In this document: one piece after another, positions 12,701-20,802 of the stretch | Layout of the letters: each line of letters begins with the position of its first letter | How positions within the stretch are numbered: position 1 is the first letter of the stretch | Source of the DNA: Mactromeris polynyma | Taxonomy: Eukaryota; Mollusca; Bivalvia; Venerida; Mactridae | Direction of reading: 5' to 3' | Assembly: GCA_032209605.1 (NCBI GenBank) | Contig: JASFXZ010000003.1 | Span: forward strand, 7,194,807 to 7,258,806 | Length of the DNA stretch: 64,000 bases | The notes under the pieces: generated by a model | What the model saw: only the letters and a program-made list of their open reading frames with translations | Database searches by the model: none | Told to the model about the DNA's origin: nothing | Program-made: the position numbers and the translations under genes

Positions 12701-15700
12701 AAGTTCTGTTGAAGCACAGTTGCTTGTAGGTTCATAATCACAAGTTAGTACACTACGTTCATTTCCCCGACAGCTCACATCGTCCATTAAAATGTCTGAC
12801 CCTTGCCATTGTCCCCTTCCAAACATAGATTGTTCAGTAACATTGTCAGCGCCCCTAAAAATAACAAAAGGGGATTATCTTCCTGCGGCAGCTTTCAAGC
12901 AATTACAATATAGCACCTAACTTGTCTATCAATTTATCAGCAAGAAGAGAAAATGCTTGAAATATAACGTCCCTGCTCTTTGAAAACCTTGTACTTGTAT
13001 GTCAGTTTTTGCCATCTTTTATTTCTACATTTCAATGACGTTACCATTACTTCTGTACTTGGTCTGTGAAAATACCAGAGCTGAAATCCTTCTTGTTTCA
13101 ACTGGGCAACACTCATTTCAAGTAAATAATCCTACTAACATTATGAATGACGTTAGCCATTATGTATTTCAAAAAAGTACAGTATCCTGCATGGAACATT
13201 AGCTATATGTTTCAAGTACAACATCAACTTAATGAAAGAAAGGACACAACCAACAGAAGAGAAATTCTTCTAATTCTGAATGAAATGCTGCTGTTGGACT
13301 GAAATAAACGCCTTTAAACAGATTAAAGTTCAGTTATAAATAAATATCAAAGGACAATTGTTGTACCCTGAAAAGTGAATAACAAATCAAAATGATAATG
13401 AAACAATCAATCACTTTTTAATGCTGATCTTTCTACATACAGTAAAACCTCAATAATAAGACCACCCTTCTGACCCATGAAAACTGATCTTCTTATTGAG
13501 GTGGTCTTAATATTGAGGTTGAATATAGAGCAGAACAATACAAATGGACTTGATAATTGTTCTTAATTTTGAGGTGGGCTTATTTTTGAGTTGGTCAGTA
13601 AGTGTGGTTTTACTGTAATTGCACATGCATTGATATAAAGATTTAAAGGCCCACATTACTGGTATGTAGACAATTTTTGTGAAGAGACCTATTGACAAAG
13701 TTGTCTAATGGGTACTTGAAAGATATCCGTAGCAAACAGTTTTCTACATTCGCTACATATTTTGTGAAATTATGTCACTAATTTCATGGTATTGTCTTAA
13801 AGGCTTATTTCCAATGAATGAGAGAAGTATGACTGACCTCTCGAAGCCCAATTGTCTGCAAGCCACACTGGCATCCATTTTGTCCCATTCATCATCACAA
13901 ACTGGACCCCATCTATTTCTGACATAAACTTCAATATTTCCACTGGTAAATGTTCGACTTAAATCACCACCAAATCTGAAAAAAAATGTATTCAGATAAT
14001 AGTATAAAATGTACAACAACACATGTCAAGATTATAACATAAAAATCATCATCTGATATAAGTATTTTCAAAGATGATCAATAATATCTGATAGTGCCAG
14101 GGGTTCCATTTGACCCTAGAGTTGACCCTTTGACCCCTGGAATATCCAAGAAGTCACATTTTGACCCTCAAGATTCTGGTTGAAGTGTCAATTTTTCTCT
14201 GAACTATAGGTAATTTGGCTCTAAAATAGCAAAATCAGCTCAAAATAATCAAATTGACTCTTGAGATTCAGCACTTAGTGGACCCCCAAGTGTATACATG
14301 TAAAGACATTTGCATGACAGTATACTTCCACTCCAGAGCAACACCCTTTGTGAGATGCACAACTTTGCTGTTGTTGAGAAGATGCTGCTCTGCAGAGGTT
14401 CAATGGATAGTAAATTCTTTTCACAGGAAAAATGGATTCAGTTGCTGAAGAGTGGTGCTCAAGAGAAGGCCGCTCTGGAGAGGTCGGTGTCAACGAATCC
14501 AGGAGGATAGTTTAAATTCTTGATTGCAACTTTCAAATCAATACAATGATTGTTTATGCACTATTTCCAGGAATTTGCTTACAGTTGACAATAACCTATA
14601 GAGAAATGTTTATGTAATAGAGATACCAGGCCCGGAAACACTGAATGGCCAGTAATAAAACCGCCATATTTAACTCTAACTGCAAAACAAATAGAATGCA
14701 GACATTACTGAAGGAAGAACATGACCTCAACATTGCATACTACATGTAATTTTAATTAAATCATCCTTTATTCATGCAGTATATAATCACCTGATTCTCT
14801 GACCACTGACAGGGGGTATGTATTCAATGTCAGAATTTCTATGTGCATTGTTACGGCGACCACCACCTCCATTTCCCCTTTCTTCATCCGTCCGTCTGTT
14901 ACCATTGTTACCATGACCTCTTCTTCCACCCTGATTATGCCAAGAAAATCAATATTTATTGGTGTTGGAATAAGGGTTAACACCTATTTCCAACGATATT
15001 TCAGTTTTGTAAAGTAATCATTTGACCTAATTCCTTTTCCTGGGTTTAAATCATTCGGAGTTCTAGAAAAAAATTCTAGAGCCCTGTAACCACCATTTAC
15101 ACATTCCTAAGCAGACGACAACTTACCTGCATAAATAAGAGATGGAGAACAAGAAACTTCAGATACAATATTGTCACTCAATTCATCCGAGAGGAAATGT
15201 GCCTCCAAGGTTTCATATTCATAAGCCTGTAGAGCAGCGAGCAAGTGTCATTGTACGGTCACAAACAGTGCTTTGATTCCACTGCCGTTGTATGAAGGTT
15301 TCAGAATAAGCACCCGATTCTAAGGAGAGTAGTGTCTCTGCTTTATACTCGTGACCTCCAGCACCTGCTTGACAGACTGAGCAAACCAGGAATGCTCATA
15401 AACGCTTATAAACGGAAACCATTCCAATCAAATTTCTCGTGAATGTGGTGTATGATCAACTTGTGTATGACCCACGGGTGTGTGTGTCCAAGTGGTGTAT
15501 GTCAAGCATGTGTATGACCAACTGGTATATGTGTCCAAGTGGTGTATGTCCAGCATGTGTATAACCAACTGGTGTATGCCCAACTGGTATATGTGTCCAA
15601 GTGGTGTATGTCCAGCATGTGTATGACCAACTGGTGTATGACCCACGGGTGTGTGTGTCCAAGTGGTGTATGTCCAGCATGTGTATAACCAACTGGTGTA

Positions 15701-17835
15701 TGACCAACTGGTATATGTGTCCAAGTGGTGTATGTCCAGCATGTGTATGACCAACTGGTGCATGCCCAACTGGTATATGTGTCCAAGTGTTGTATGTCCA
15801 GCATGTGTATGACCAACTGGTGTATGTGTCCAAGTGGTGTATGTCCAGCATGTGTATGTCCAGCATGTGTATGCCCAACTGGTATATGTGTCCAAGTGGT
15901 GTATGTCCAGCATGTGTATGACCAACTGGTGTATGTCCAACTGGTATATGTGTCCAAGTGGTGTATGTCCAACAGGTGTATGTCCAACATGTGTATGACC
16001 AACTGGTGCATAATCAACAGGTGTATGACCAACAGGTGTAAGCCAAACTGGTGTGTGTGTCCAAGTGGTGTATGTCCAACAGGTGTATGTCCAACAGGTG
16101 TATGACCAACTGGTGTGTGTGTCCAAGTGGTGTATGTCCAACAGGTGTATGTCCAACAGGAAATAGTGACAAGTAGACATAGAGTGAATTTGTTTATGCT
16201 TGATACATAACTAAAGGAGAAATTGGACAAACAGTGGAGCAAAGCGTAAATTTGAAGTGGTTTTTGTTAGTGAGCTGGTATCACTTGACATGGCCATTAA
16301 CCACTTAATCCCGACAACACCAGGGTGCTTAAAGCAACATACTTGTATTATCTCATCCACACAGAGACTCATTGTGCAATGATATAAGTCTACCAATCAT
16401 TTGCTTCGTAATTCAGGTCACCTTCACTTTCAACTTACCTATTCAAGAAATAGTAGAGGCCATCTATGTTTGGCGGCTCTCTGCCCTCTCTAGTTACAAT
16501 CAGAAACCAAATGATCTCGAAACCAGTCTGATAAGGGCAAAAATCTACTGGTACATTGTAGACCACTTTTCATAAGACGCAAAAACTCATTACATCCACA
16601 ATAATTACTGTATTTGTCCTATTTAACACTACTGCTCTAATAGACGCCACCCCTACATATTTTGAGAACCGGTATGTACCTCATCCAAGACATAAAAAAT
16701 CAGATATTTTTCCTCTACAAGAAGCCATTTTCCCCACATTAAACAAATCACACTGGCTGAAATCACAATAACAATCATTGCAAAACTATTGTCCAAAACC
16801 CAGCAGGCTTTTGCTTACGCATAGGGTAATTTTAATAATTATATTTTCATACCTGTCATAATATTTCACAATTTCACCAGAACAAAATGATCATCAATAG
16901 TGTAAAACTGTTGACTGGATCAATCACATGTGAAATATGCAATGATGACAGTTTTGCACAAGTCGTATTCATTACATCCTTCGTATAAAACATTTCAAGC
17001 CAGTTGTGAGAAGAATGTTTTTGACATTAAACATTGTGTTGACTACGGTTGACCTTAAAAGCGTAGTCGAGGCACCTTTGCTAGAAGAAACTTTCGACTC
17101 GCTGCACATTAGAACACTTTGAGCCAAATCGTCTGCTTTTTTTGAAAGGTTATTCTAATATGACGATACACTTCTTACTTTTGAGAGAGAGGAATACACA
17201 ACTGACACCCTTACTGATGTAATCAACAAGTCAGCTCAAACAACACTTACTGTATTTATCGTAATATAGCATCAGGATATCACAAAACAGTTTGCATAGT
17301 AATTTTTTATTGTGTCTTCATCCAAACAAAAGTTTTGTTATGATTTTCACATTTTTGAATGAACAAAAACGATTTTGACACGGACGATACATCATGACCT
17401 TAACCTTTTAGACATGGGCACCATTATTGCACGCAATAAATCATTTTCTTATGGTGATAATCTCTGCCAAGTCATATCCAAATCCCACAGTATTCAACTA
17501 AGTTCTGGGTCATAAACGATTTGACAAAGACAAACAAAGAGGCAGACAGATGAACCAACAAACACATGGGGAAAGTAACACTACATGCCCTTCCGCCATT
17601 TCATGGTTGGGGCATAAAAAATAGCATCACTATATCTATTTCTTTCATCAAGCAACAAGTTGTGTAAAAATACAAATGTGGCTTTATCACAAAATTAATC
17701 ATCAAATTTAATTATTGCTTGAATTTTAATCATATTAGTGCGCAAAATTATTTGCTAGCTTACCTTTTTTGCATCAAGTGTTGTGTACACTCCAGCAAGA
17801 AGAAGTAAAACACAAATGAATCTTTTTAAAATCAT
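172..17835 (-). CDS. Secreted SRCR / C-type lectin / kringle / LDLa / PAN mosaic protein (5' part, 19 exons)
   Basis: Coding exons in transcript order: 17764-17835, 14791-14930, 13838-13975, 12673-12854, 12101-12277, 11372-11572, 10780-11028, 9930-10048, 9036-9192, 8520-8568, 6364-6434, 5767-5858, 4640-4802, 3795-3902, 3086-3242, 2659-2837, 1692-1820, 630-771, 172-368. All have AG/GT borders and join in frame into about 907 residues without a stop. Order: signal peptide, Arg/Gly/Asn-rich stretch, SRCR, C-type lectin, kringle, LDLa, PAN/apple, LDLa, SRCR, LDLa, SRCR. Every boundary between adjacent modules from the first SRCR onward is a phase-1 intron. The gene continues past the left edge. 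SRCR, LDLa, kringle and PAN modules commonly precede a trypsin-like protease (neurotrypsin- or enteropeptidase-like), but no protease domain lies in this window, so enzymatic function is only a possibility. It is extracellular by signal peptide and disulfide-rich modules. Confidence 0.9.
1692..1820 (-). CDS. LDL-receptor class A domain 3 (single exon)
   Basis: A 129-nt phase 1-1 exon encodes [29 protein letters not shown] and EHDC. It is LDLa-like with an extra cysteine pair and a longer acidic loop than usual, so its fold may differ slightly from the standard LDLa. Confidence 0.88.
2659..3242 (-). CDS. SRCR domain 2 (two exons)
   Basis: Exons 3086-3242 and 2659-2837. The first half contains [20 protein letters not shown] and ends CNMLGY. 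The second half begins after a phase-2 junction and has [17 protein letters not shown] and AGVSCKD. Six cysteines and the two-exon layout match group A SRCR. A pogo-like MITE (2885-3055) lies in the short intron between the halves. Confidence 0.94.
2885..3055. mobile_element. pogo/Tigger-like MITE copy 1
   Basis: Degenerate copy of a family of about 170 bp: TA-flanked CAGTNAAACNTC ends, AATAAGACCACC near the left end, a central AACAGTGAAAATGGACT and GAGGTGGTCTTA near the right. CAGT...AACCTC ends with TA target sites are characteristic of pogo/Tigger elements. It lies in the intron between the halves of SRCR 2. Confidence 0.75.
3292..3502. mobile_element. Tc1/mariner-type MITE, about 211 bp
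   Basis: Inverted ends start CAGGGTGTTAAAAAAGTTTG and continue with GTTCACAAAGTTTGAATTT, flanked by TA on both sides. The same end sequence occurs on the longer element at 7389-8211 that carries a transposase remnant. It lies in the intron before SRCR 2. Confidence 0.85.
3795..3902 (-). CDS. LDL-receptor class A domain 2 (single exon)
   Basis: One 108-nt exon, phase 1 on both sides, encodes a full LDLa: [22 protein letters not shown] and the acidic end GDSSDEGQC. The C-x6-C start and the DSSDE calcium cage are clear. Confidence 0.95.
4005..4270 (-). repeat. Dispersed repeat K, copy 1 (reverse)
   Basis: Reverse-oriented copy of the sequence at 9325-9640: shared blocks include ATAGCAAAGCCATG, GGTTAACGTAAGATT and the GGTAAGGNAAC...CCTTATC stretch. 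No coding content or clear terminal repeat. Confidence 0.75.
4640..5858 (-). CDS. PAN/apple domain (two exons)
   Basis: Exons 5767-5858 and 4640-4802. The second exon has the PAN-like spacing CAQFC, CRSFSF and KCQLS, with aromatic residues around the cysteines. The first exon gives the basic and acidic N-terminal strand ([18 protein letters not shown]). PAN/apple modules bind proteins or carbohydrates. The match is by cysteine spacing and is less certain than the kringle and SRCR calls. The internal intron is phase 0 and holds a hAT-like MITE. The outer borders are phase 1. Confidence 0.75.
5090..5640. repeat. About 41-bp tandem repeat interrupted by the hAT-like MITE
   Basis: Units contain GTTTGGCAGACAGAAATGTTTG followed by a variable ATCRGTGATTT segment; about four units lie on the two sides of the MITE. 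The MITE inserted into the array, since the GTGATTTT target is part of the repeat unit. Confidence 0.85.
5157..5540. mobile_element. hAT-like MITE, 384 bp, complete with 8-bp target duplication
   Basis: Terminal inverted repeats begin TAGGGATGTCAACGAA and end TTCGTTGACATCCCTA. The flanks carry a perfect 8-bp duplication, GTGATTTT, at 5149-5156 and 5541-5548. The interior is AT-rich with many ATTCGAATATTCG palindromes and no coding sequence. 8-bp duplications are the hAT hallmark. It lies in the intron inside the PAN module. Confidence 0.92.
6052..6225. mobile_element. pogo/Tigger-like MITE copy 2
   Basis: Same family: CAGTACAACTTCGATAATAAG at the left, GAGCAAAACAGTGAAAATGG in the centre, and a diverged TTTACTG right end followed by TA. 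Confidence 0.75.
6364..8568 (-). CDS. LDL-receptor class A domain 1 (two exons)
   Basis: Exons 8520-8568 and 6364-6434. Joined, they give the six-cysteine LDLa pattern starting CPDGKFFC, then CIGQQWHC and ending in the acidic Ca-binding stretch [11 protein letters not shown]. The domain is split by a phase-2 intron of about 2.1 kb that contains a Tc1/mariner remnant and a 589-bp inverted-repeat element. The outer borders are phase 1. Confidence 0.9.
6594..7182. mobile_element. 589-bp inverted-repeat element with near-perfect 8-bp flanking repeat
   Basis: Starts CAATCTCATTAAAATCAGC and ends GCTGATTTCAATGAGATTG. Flanks are CCTAATCC (6586-6593) and TCTAATCC (7183-7190), one mismatch. No transposase is visible. 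Superfamily not assigned; the 8-bp flank fits hAT or a similar group. Confidence 0.75.
7389..8211. mobile_element. Tc1/mariner element remnant with long inverted arms
   Basis: Ends match CAGGGTGTTAAAAAAG (left end mutated to CACGGGTTGTTAAAA), flanked by TA. Near-identical inner arms of about 205 bp (about 7562-7770 and 7938-8145) enclose a short central piece of transposase. The element is deleted and non-autonomous. It lies in the intron within LDLa 1. Confidence 0.88.
7772..7912 (+). pseudogene. C-terminal fragment of a Tc1/mariner transposase
   Basis: 46 codons and a stop, reading [19 protein letters not shown], then [10 protein letters not shown] and ending RRRGGHYRY. The W-N-x-I-P, R-Y-V-x-S-M-R-x-R and R-G-G-H-x-R-Y patterns are the usual end of Tc1-family transposases. 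The DDE catalytic part is missing, so it is inactive. Confidence 0.88.
9036..10048 (-). CDS. Kringle domain followed by a Thr/Pro linker (two exons)
   Basis: Exons 9930-10048 and 9036-9192. The expected six cysteines are present: ACYKD, then TPCINW, NYCRNP, PWCYV, GFCHIP and PQC. The diagnostic YRG and NPDDD...PWCY segments are also there. Kringles mediate protein binding in proteases such as plasminogen and neurotrypsin. After the last Cys comes a short linker rich in Thr and Val ([14 protein letters not shown]). The internal intron is phase 0 and both outer borders are phase 1. Confidence 0.94.
9325..9640 (+). repeat. Dispersed repeat K, copy 2
   Basis: Starts near AGAAATATCTTGAAAAAAGATG and ends near TAGTACGACTGCACC. 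It contains one copy of the 46-bp motif (GGATTTCGGTAAGGCAAC, CCCTTATCGAAAGGTTAACC) that is amplified in copy 3. Confidence 0.75.
10175..10538. repeat. 26-bp minisatellite, 14 copies, with a three-unit higher-order pattern
   Basis: Unit CAAGACACACTGCACACSTT + GTACTG. The single variable base runs G C G C C G C C G C C G C C, a 78-bp three-unit repeat. 78 is a multiple of three, so all six frames stay open; the resulting Cys- or His-rich ORFs are artefacts. It lies in the intron between lectin and kringle exons. Confidence 0.97.
10549..10624. mobile_element. pogo/Tigger-like MITE copy 3, internally deleted (76 bp)
   Basis: Both ends are present (CAGTAAAACCTCATCAATAA and CGAGGTTTTACTG), but the middle 100 bp of the family is missing. 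It begins 11 bp after the 26-bp minisatellite. Confidence 0.75.
10780..12277 (-). CDS. C-type lectin-like domain with an Arg/Ser-rich insert (three exons)
   Basis: Exons 12101-12277, 11372-11572 and 10780-11028. The first gives [15 protein letters not shown], a C-x-A-x-GG-L-like motif (CVAMGGYL) and the helix ending NHFLSAM. The second supplies the WMWE core followed by about 40 residues rich in Arg, Ser and Gly. The third has WLPGN, QPN, KCLYL, the WDD segment and the final FRYMCE. The usual Ca/sugar motifs are changed: QPN sits near the EPN/QPD site and WDD replaces WND, so sugar binding is uncertain. The third exon ends in a Thr/Ser/Glu-rich tail. The module starts and ends in phase 1. Confidence 0.88.
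12360..12560. repeat. 74-bp tandem repeat, about 2.7 copies
   Basis: Unit contains TAACTGAGAAATACGACTGC, TGGTGACTTTCTGGTG and AAACATACAAAGTGAAA. It lies in the intron between SRCR 1 and the lectin domain. Confidence 0.9.
12673..13975 (-). CDS. SRCR domain 1 (two exons)
   Basis: Exons 13838-13975 and 12673-12854. The first half carries [19 protein letters not shown] and ends at ACRQLGF. The second has DVSCRGNE, a run of spaced cysteines and ends AGVSCLY. Six cysteines and a split into two exons right after the conserved CRQLGF segment are typical of group A SRCR domains, which bind proteins or sugars outside the cell. The preceding boundary is phase 2 and the following one phase 1, unlike the later modules. 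Confidence 0.92.
13440..13615. mobile_element. pogo/Tigger-like MITE copy 4
   Basis: CAGTAAAACCTCAATAATAA at the left, GTGTGGTTTTACTG at the right, TA at both flanks, full family length. It lies in the intron between the halves of SRCR 1. Confidence 0.85.
14310..14500 (+). repeat. Dispersed repeat N, copy 1
   Basis: Resembles 21060-21220 (GTTGAGAAGATGCTGCTCTG versus GTGAAGAGGCTGTTGCTCTA, and GAGTGGTGCTCAAGAGAAGG versus GAGCAGTTGTCACTCAAGAA). No coding signal. Confidence 0.55.
14791..14930 (-). CDS. Arg/Gly/Asn-rich low-complexity exon of the mosaic protein
   Basis: In the phase that follows the signal-peptide exon, this exon encodes a basic, glycine- and asparagine-rich stretch ([13 protein letters not shown], then GGGGRRNN), ending in [10 protein letters not shown]. 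It resembles no folded domain and is probably a flexible linker at the mature N-terminus. It has an AG acceptor (14931-14932) and a GTGATT donor, and it hands two bases to the SRCR exon. A second open frame on the same strand (acidic, Val/Met-rich) is rejected because it does not fit the splice phase. Confidence 0.65.
15440..16160. repeat. 15-bp-based minisatellite in intron 1 of the mosaic gene
   Basis: Built from TGTATGACCAACTGG / TGTATGTCCAGCATG / TGTGTCCAAGTGGTG modules of 15 bp arranged in blocks of about 60-75 bp. Because 15 is a multiple of three, long open frames occur on both strands (up to 250 codons); none has other support for being a gene. Confidence 0.95.
17764..17835 (-). CDS. 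Signal-peptide exon (first coding exon of the mosaic protein)
   Basis: This 72-nt exon encodes 24 residues: Met, two basic residues (KR), then a hydrophobic core ([12 protein letters not shown]) and a short polar end (TTLDAKK), the n-h-c layout of a secretory signal. It ends in a GTAAGC donor in phase 0. The Met was chosen because it is the only one that gives an intact hydrophobic signal. The next exon (14791-14930) also starts in phase 0. A 2.8-kb intron containing a minisatellite separates them. The splice partner is inferred from phase and position and has not been seen in cDNA. Confidence 0.75.
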
Positions 17836-18215
17836 GACTTTTGTAAATTTCCATAAGTTCAAAAATGTTTTTTTTCAAACCATCAACAACAGATTATGAA
17901 GCCACAGTGGGAAAAAGTCCCATTAGCGAAGTCAACCAATGTTCTCATTTCTTTGAGAGCATCATAAGTAATTATAGTATAGCACTTGTACAAACACTTA
18001 AGATGGGGGTCAGAAAACTTGGGATTTAATAACCAACTACCAATAATAATCCGATTGTTTGTGTAATTTTATTTCATAACATCTATACAGTGATTCATTA
18101 TATGAAGCAGGTCATGAATGCAGTACATTGTGCTGATAGAACTTTCATATTGAAGTAGGGTTAAAAAATAAAAAGTCTAATTCACATTACACATTTATCT
18201 CAAAAGGCAATAACG

Positions 18216-18480
18216 TGTCCTGTATCTGGCCTCGATCTCCTGAAGCATCTCAATCTCAGCTGAATCTCTGCACAAATATTGTCTCAATGGTTGAGAGTTT
18301 CCTCATCTGAGACCGGACTCATTTAGGTATTACAAAATGAACATGTAATGAGTTTTTTCTCAGAAAAGATTCAAGAGATCCATAATGAGATGTGTCTCAA
18401 ACTCAGGCTCTGATTTGAGCAAAAGCTCAATATTGAGCTGAGATTTCTATCTGAGATGCTCTGGAAGATCAGGGCCTGGA
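18216..18480. repeat. Imperfect long palindrome (about 265 bp)
   Basis: CTGGCCTCGATCTCCTGAAG near the left and CTCTGGAAGATCAGGGCCTG near the right pair as reverse complements, and the CATCTCAATCTCAGCT / AGCTGAGATTTCTATCTGAGATG blocks also pair. Probably a decayed foldback element, upstream of the mosaic gene. Confidence 0.6.
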
Positions 18481-18808
18481 TGCGAGTTGCTTTAAACAAA
18501 AGTTTAATAGTAATCTGTAGTGATCCAAGCAAGCAAATACATTCCTCATAATGAACAAAAGAATCAAAACTATAATTAGCTAAGCATCTTGTTGATTGTC
18601 TTAAACTTTCAATCCAAACATTCTGTTAAAGTATATAAATGAACTTGTTGTCCAATTTTGTTCAAATTGTGTCTTTTCAAAGATAACTATAGATACTATT
18701 TAACAGCAACAATAAAACATGGGAATTTATTTTCTCAAATTTCTAAACACTGTTGCTCGACTTCACCAGAATATGTAACAACATTTGTATACATTCACTA
18801 TACATGTA

Positions 18809-18965
18809 CAGTAAAACATCACTTAAAGACCACCTCAAAATTAAGAACACAATTTGCAAGTCCATTTTCAGTTTTGCGCTCGATCCTCAAAATTAAGACA
18901 ACCATTAATATTACGACCATTTTTAAAACGTCCCATGGGTGGTCTTATTATTAAGGTTTATACTG
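18809..18965. mobile_element. pogo/Tigger-like MITE copy 5 (reverse orientation)
   Basis: CAGTAAAACATCACTTAAAG at the left, and GGTTTATACTG at the right, degraded. The central block is in the reverse orientation (CCATTTTCAGTTTTG). Confidence 0.75.
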
Positions 18966-19239
18966 TTCATTGAACAAGACATATGTCTCTCTGATACTGA
19001 ATAAGCAGACTTCTGGGTAAAGTGCTACAATACACAAAATACAGGGAGTAGTTACTCCAGTGAACTGTACTTCTTCTAATGTTATTTTAAATTCTCATTT
19101 GATTATCTACAAAAACTGAGCAAGAAGCTAGAGAAGAAAAATTACAGAATAACTAAAGAAAACGTATGCTGGAGTTATGGTTCTTGTGTACTGCATTCCT
19201 ACTGATACTTAAGGTTTCAAGTCAATCCCTTGCATACTT

Positions 19240-19515
19240 AGAGTTGGTCCAGTGGCTCACTGGTTAAGGTCGTGGTTCGATCCCTCATCCAGCCAGGTAA
19301 AAACAGAAATGCGTTTCAGTGTTTCCCACCTATCATAGGACTGGTACGTAAACAGGAAAGTACTGGGTAGACTCCAGGAAAGTACTGGTTAGATGCCAGG
19401 AACGATGGGTCACATTGGAACTGTGCAGGGACAGTCTTTGGGTTCAAAATTATCTGTTGGGCCTATACTGCTCTACTGGCAGGTCAATTCCCCCTTCGGC
19501 TTCAAAAAAACATTT
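19240..19515 (+). mobile_element. tRNA-derived SINE
   Basis: A tRNA-like head (AGTGGCTCACTGGTTAAGG as a box A region, GGTTCGATCCC at 19274-19284 as box B) is followed by an unrelated body and an A-rich end (CTTCAAAAAAACA). It is not a functional tRNA, since stem pairing fails after the T-loop. Confidence 0.7.
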
Positions 19516-20569
19516 TTGATGTGCGAGGACATACATACCGGTCGACCGAAATACCATTAGGAAAAATGTATGCAGTGAGTGTCAACCTCATAAACACAGT
19601 AATTTGCATTTTTGCCTTGCATACTTGTAACTGCATGGTCCATGCAAGCAACCATCAATAAGAAACGATGATACATGTATAGATATATGTTAATAAGCCA
19701 TACTTATAAATACTTGGTATAATCAATACAATGAATTCCATTCAAACTGTTATGTTTTGGTTCTTCAATAACTCCTTCACAGTACATGTATATTGTGAAA
19801 AATAGATGAGATATTGACACGAAGCAAATAAATAAAAACAAATACAAAAGTCAAAAAATATTACTACAAAATATAACAAGAGCCATGTGACACATGGCCA
19901 ATCCCCCTCCCCGCCACCGAAACACTCGTTCATGTCAAAGGTGGCCAAGAGGAGCTGGGATTCTGTAATAGGATGAATTATAATACTGCAAATAATAATC
20001 CAGTAATTTATTGGTTAAAAGCTCGCATATATTATTCCATATACACAGCACTGGGAGGGTATATAACTTCTGAACTGATTTTCCCATCAGAAGTGATAAC
20101 TAAATAGTTTTCTCGAGAACGCAATATAACACTAAAGTGTACATATTCAACATTATCACTTATAACCCCCGTCTTCGATTCCACTTACATTGGCACTCAT
20201 GCACAATGTTTTGATAACAAAAGGTTGAAACTGGTCACAACAGACTTGAACTGAAATTCTAAACAAGTCTGGAAATATCCTAGGCATATTCGTGTATATC
20301 TCTGTATCTGAAGCATCAGTCAATCAACTCATAATTTTCAAATTGGAACACGAAGACACCAAGAAACGCGACTAATTCTGTAAATAACATCTGACTGGAT
20401 TCTTGTTGATCAAGTTTTACCAGTTTTCCACAGCAGAGTGAAACACTTAACTTTCATTCCATTCCTGCACTAAGACCTAGGTTTATAGAGTATAAACTCA
20501 AATTTCACAGTAACATAACATGATCCATCAGAAGTCAAATTGAGAATGACAAATTGCCGCACACTTGAG

Positions 20570-20692
20570 TTCTGTCCCTTGTCACAGCACTGTGTAGTAC
20601 TTCAGATTGAGTTCTGTCCCTTGTCACAGCACTGTGTAGTACTTCAGATTGAGTTCAGGCCCTTGTCACAGCACTGTGTAGTACTTCAGACG
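20570..20692. repeat. 42-bp tandem repeat, three copies, downstream of COX18
   Basis: Unit CCTTGTCACAGCACTGTGTA + GTACTTCAGATTGAGTTCTGTC. It lies 111-233 nt past the COX18 stop codon, so it may be within its 3'-UTR. Confidence 0.92.
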
Positions 20693-20802
20693 AATATATC
20701 AAGCCTGAATTTCTCAGGGATTCTCAAGACAATTAGCAGCTAACACTGAGTAAAAACCAATAGCTTTAGAGTTGGACACGTGTAAAATTGTAAAATGTTT
20801 GA

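Larger units (their letters stand above)
17836..20802. other. Intergenic region between the mosaic gene and COX18
   Basis: No coding exon recognised. Contains the foldback palindrome (18216-18480), pogo-like MITE copy 5, a tRNA-derived SINE (19240-19515) and the 42-bp repeat. The promoter of the mosaic gene should lie at its left end; no TATA or Inr could be called with confidence. Confidence 0.7.

Noticed and set aside
15428..16242. 250- and 246-codon ORFs with HTPVGHT-type repeats
   Set aside because: Products of a 15-bp minisatellite open in several frames on both strands, inside intron 1 of the mosaic gene.
19240..19290. Functional tRNA gene
   Set aside because: Box A and box B are present, but the cloverleaf stems do not pair and a SINE body follows.
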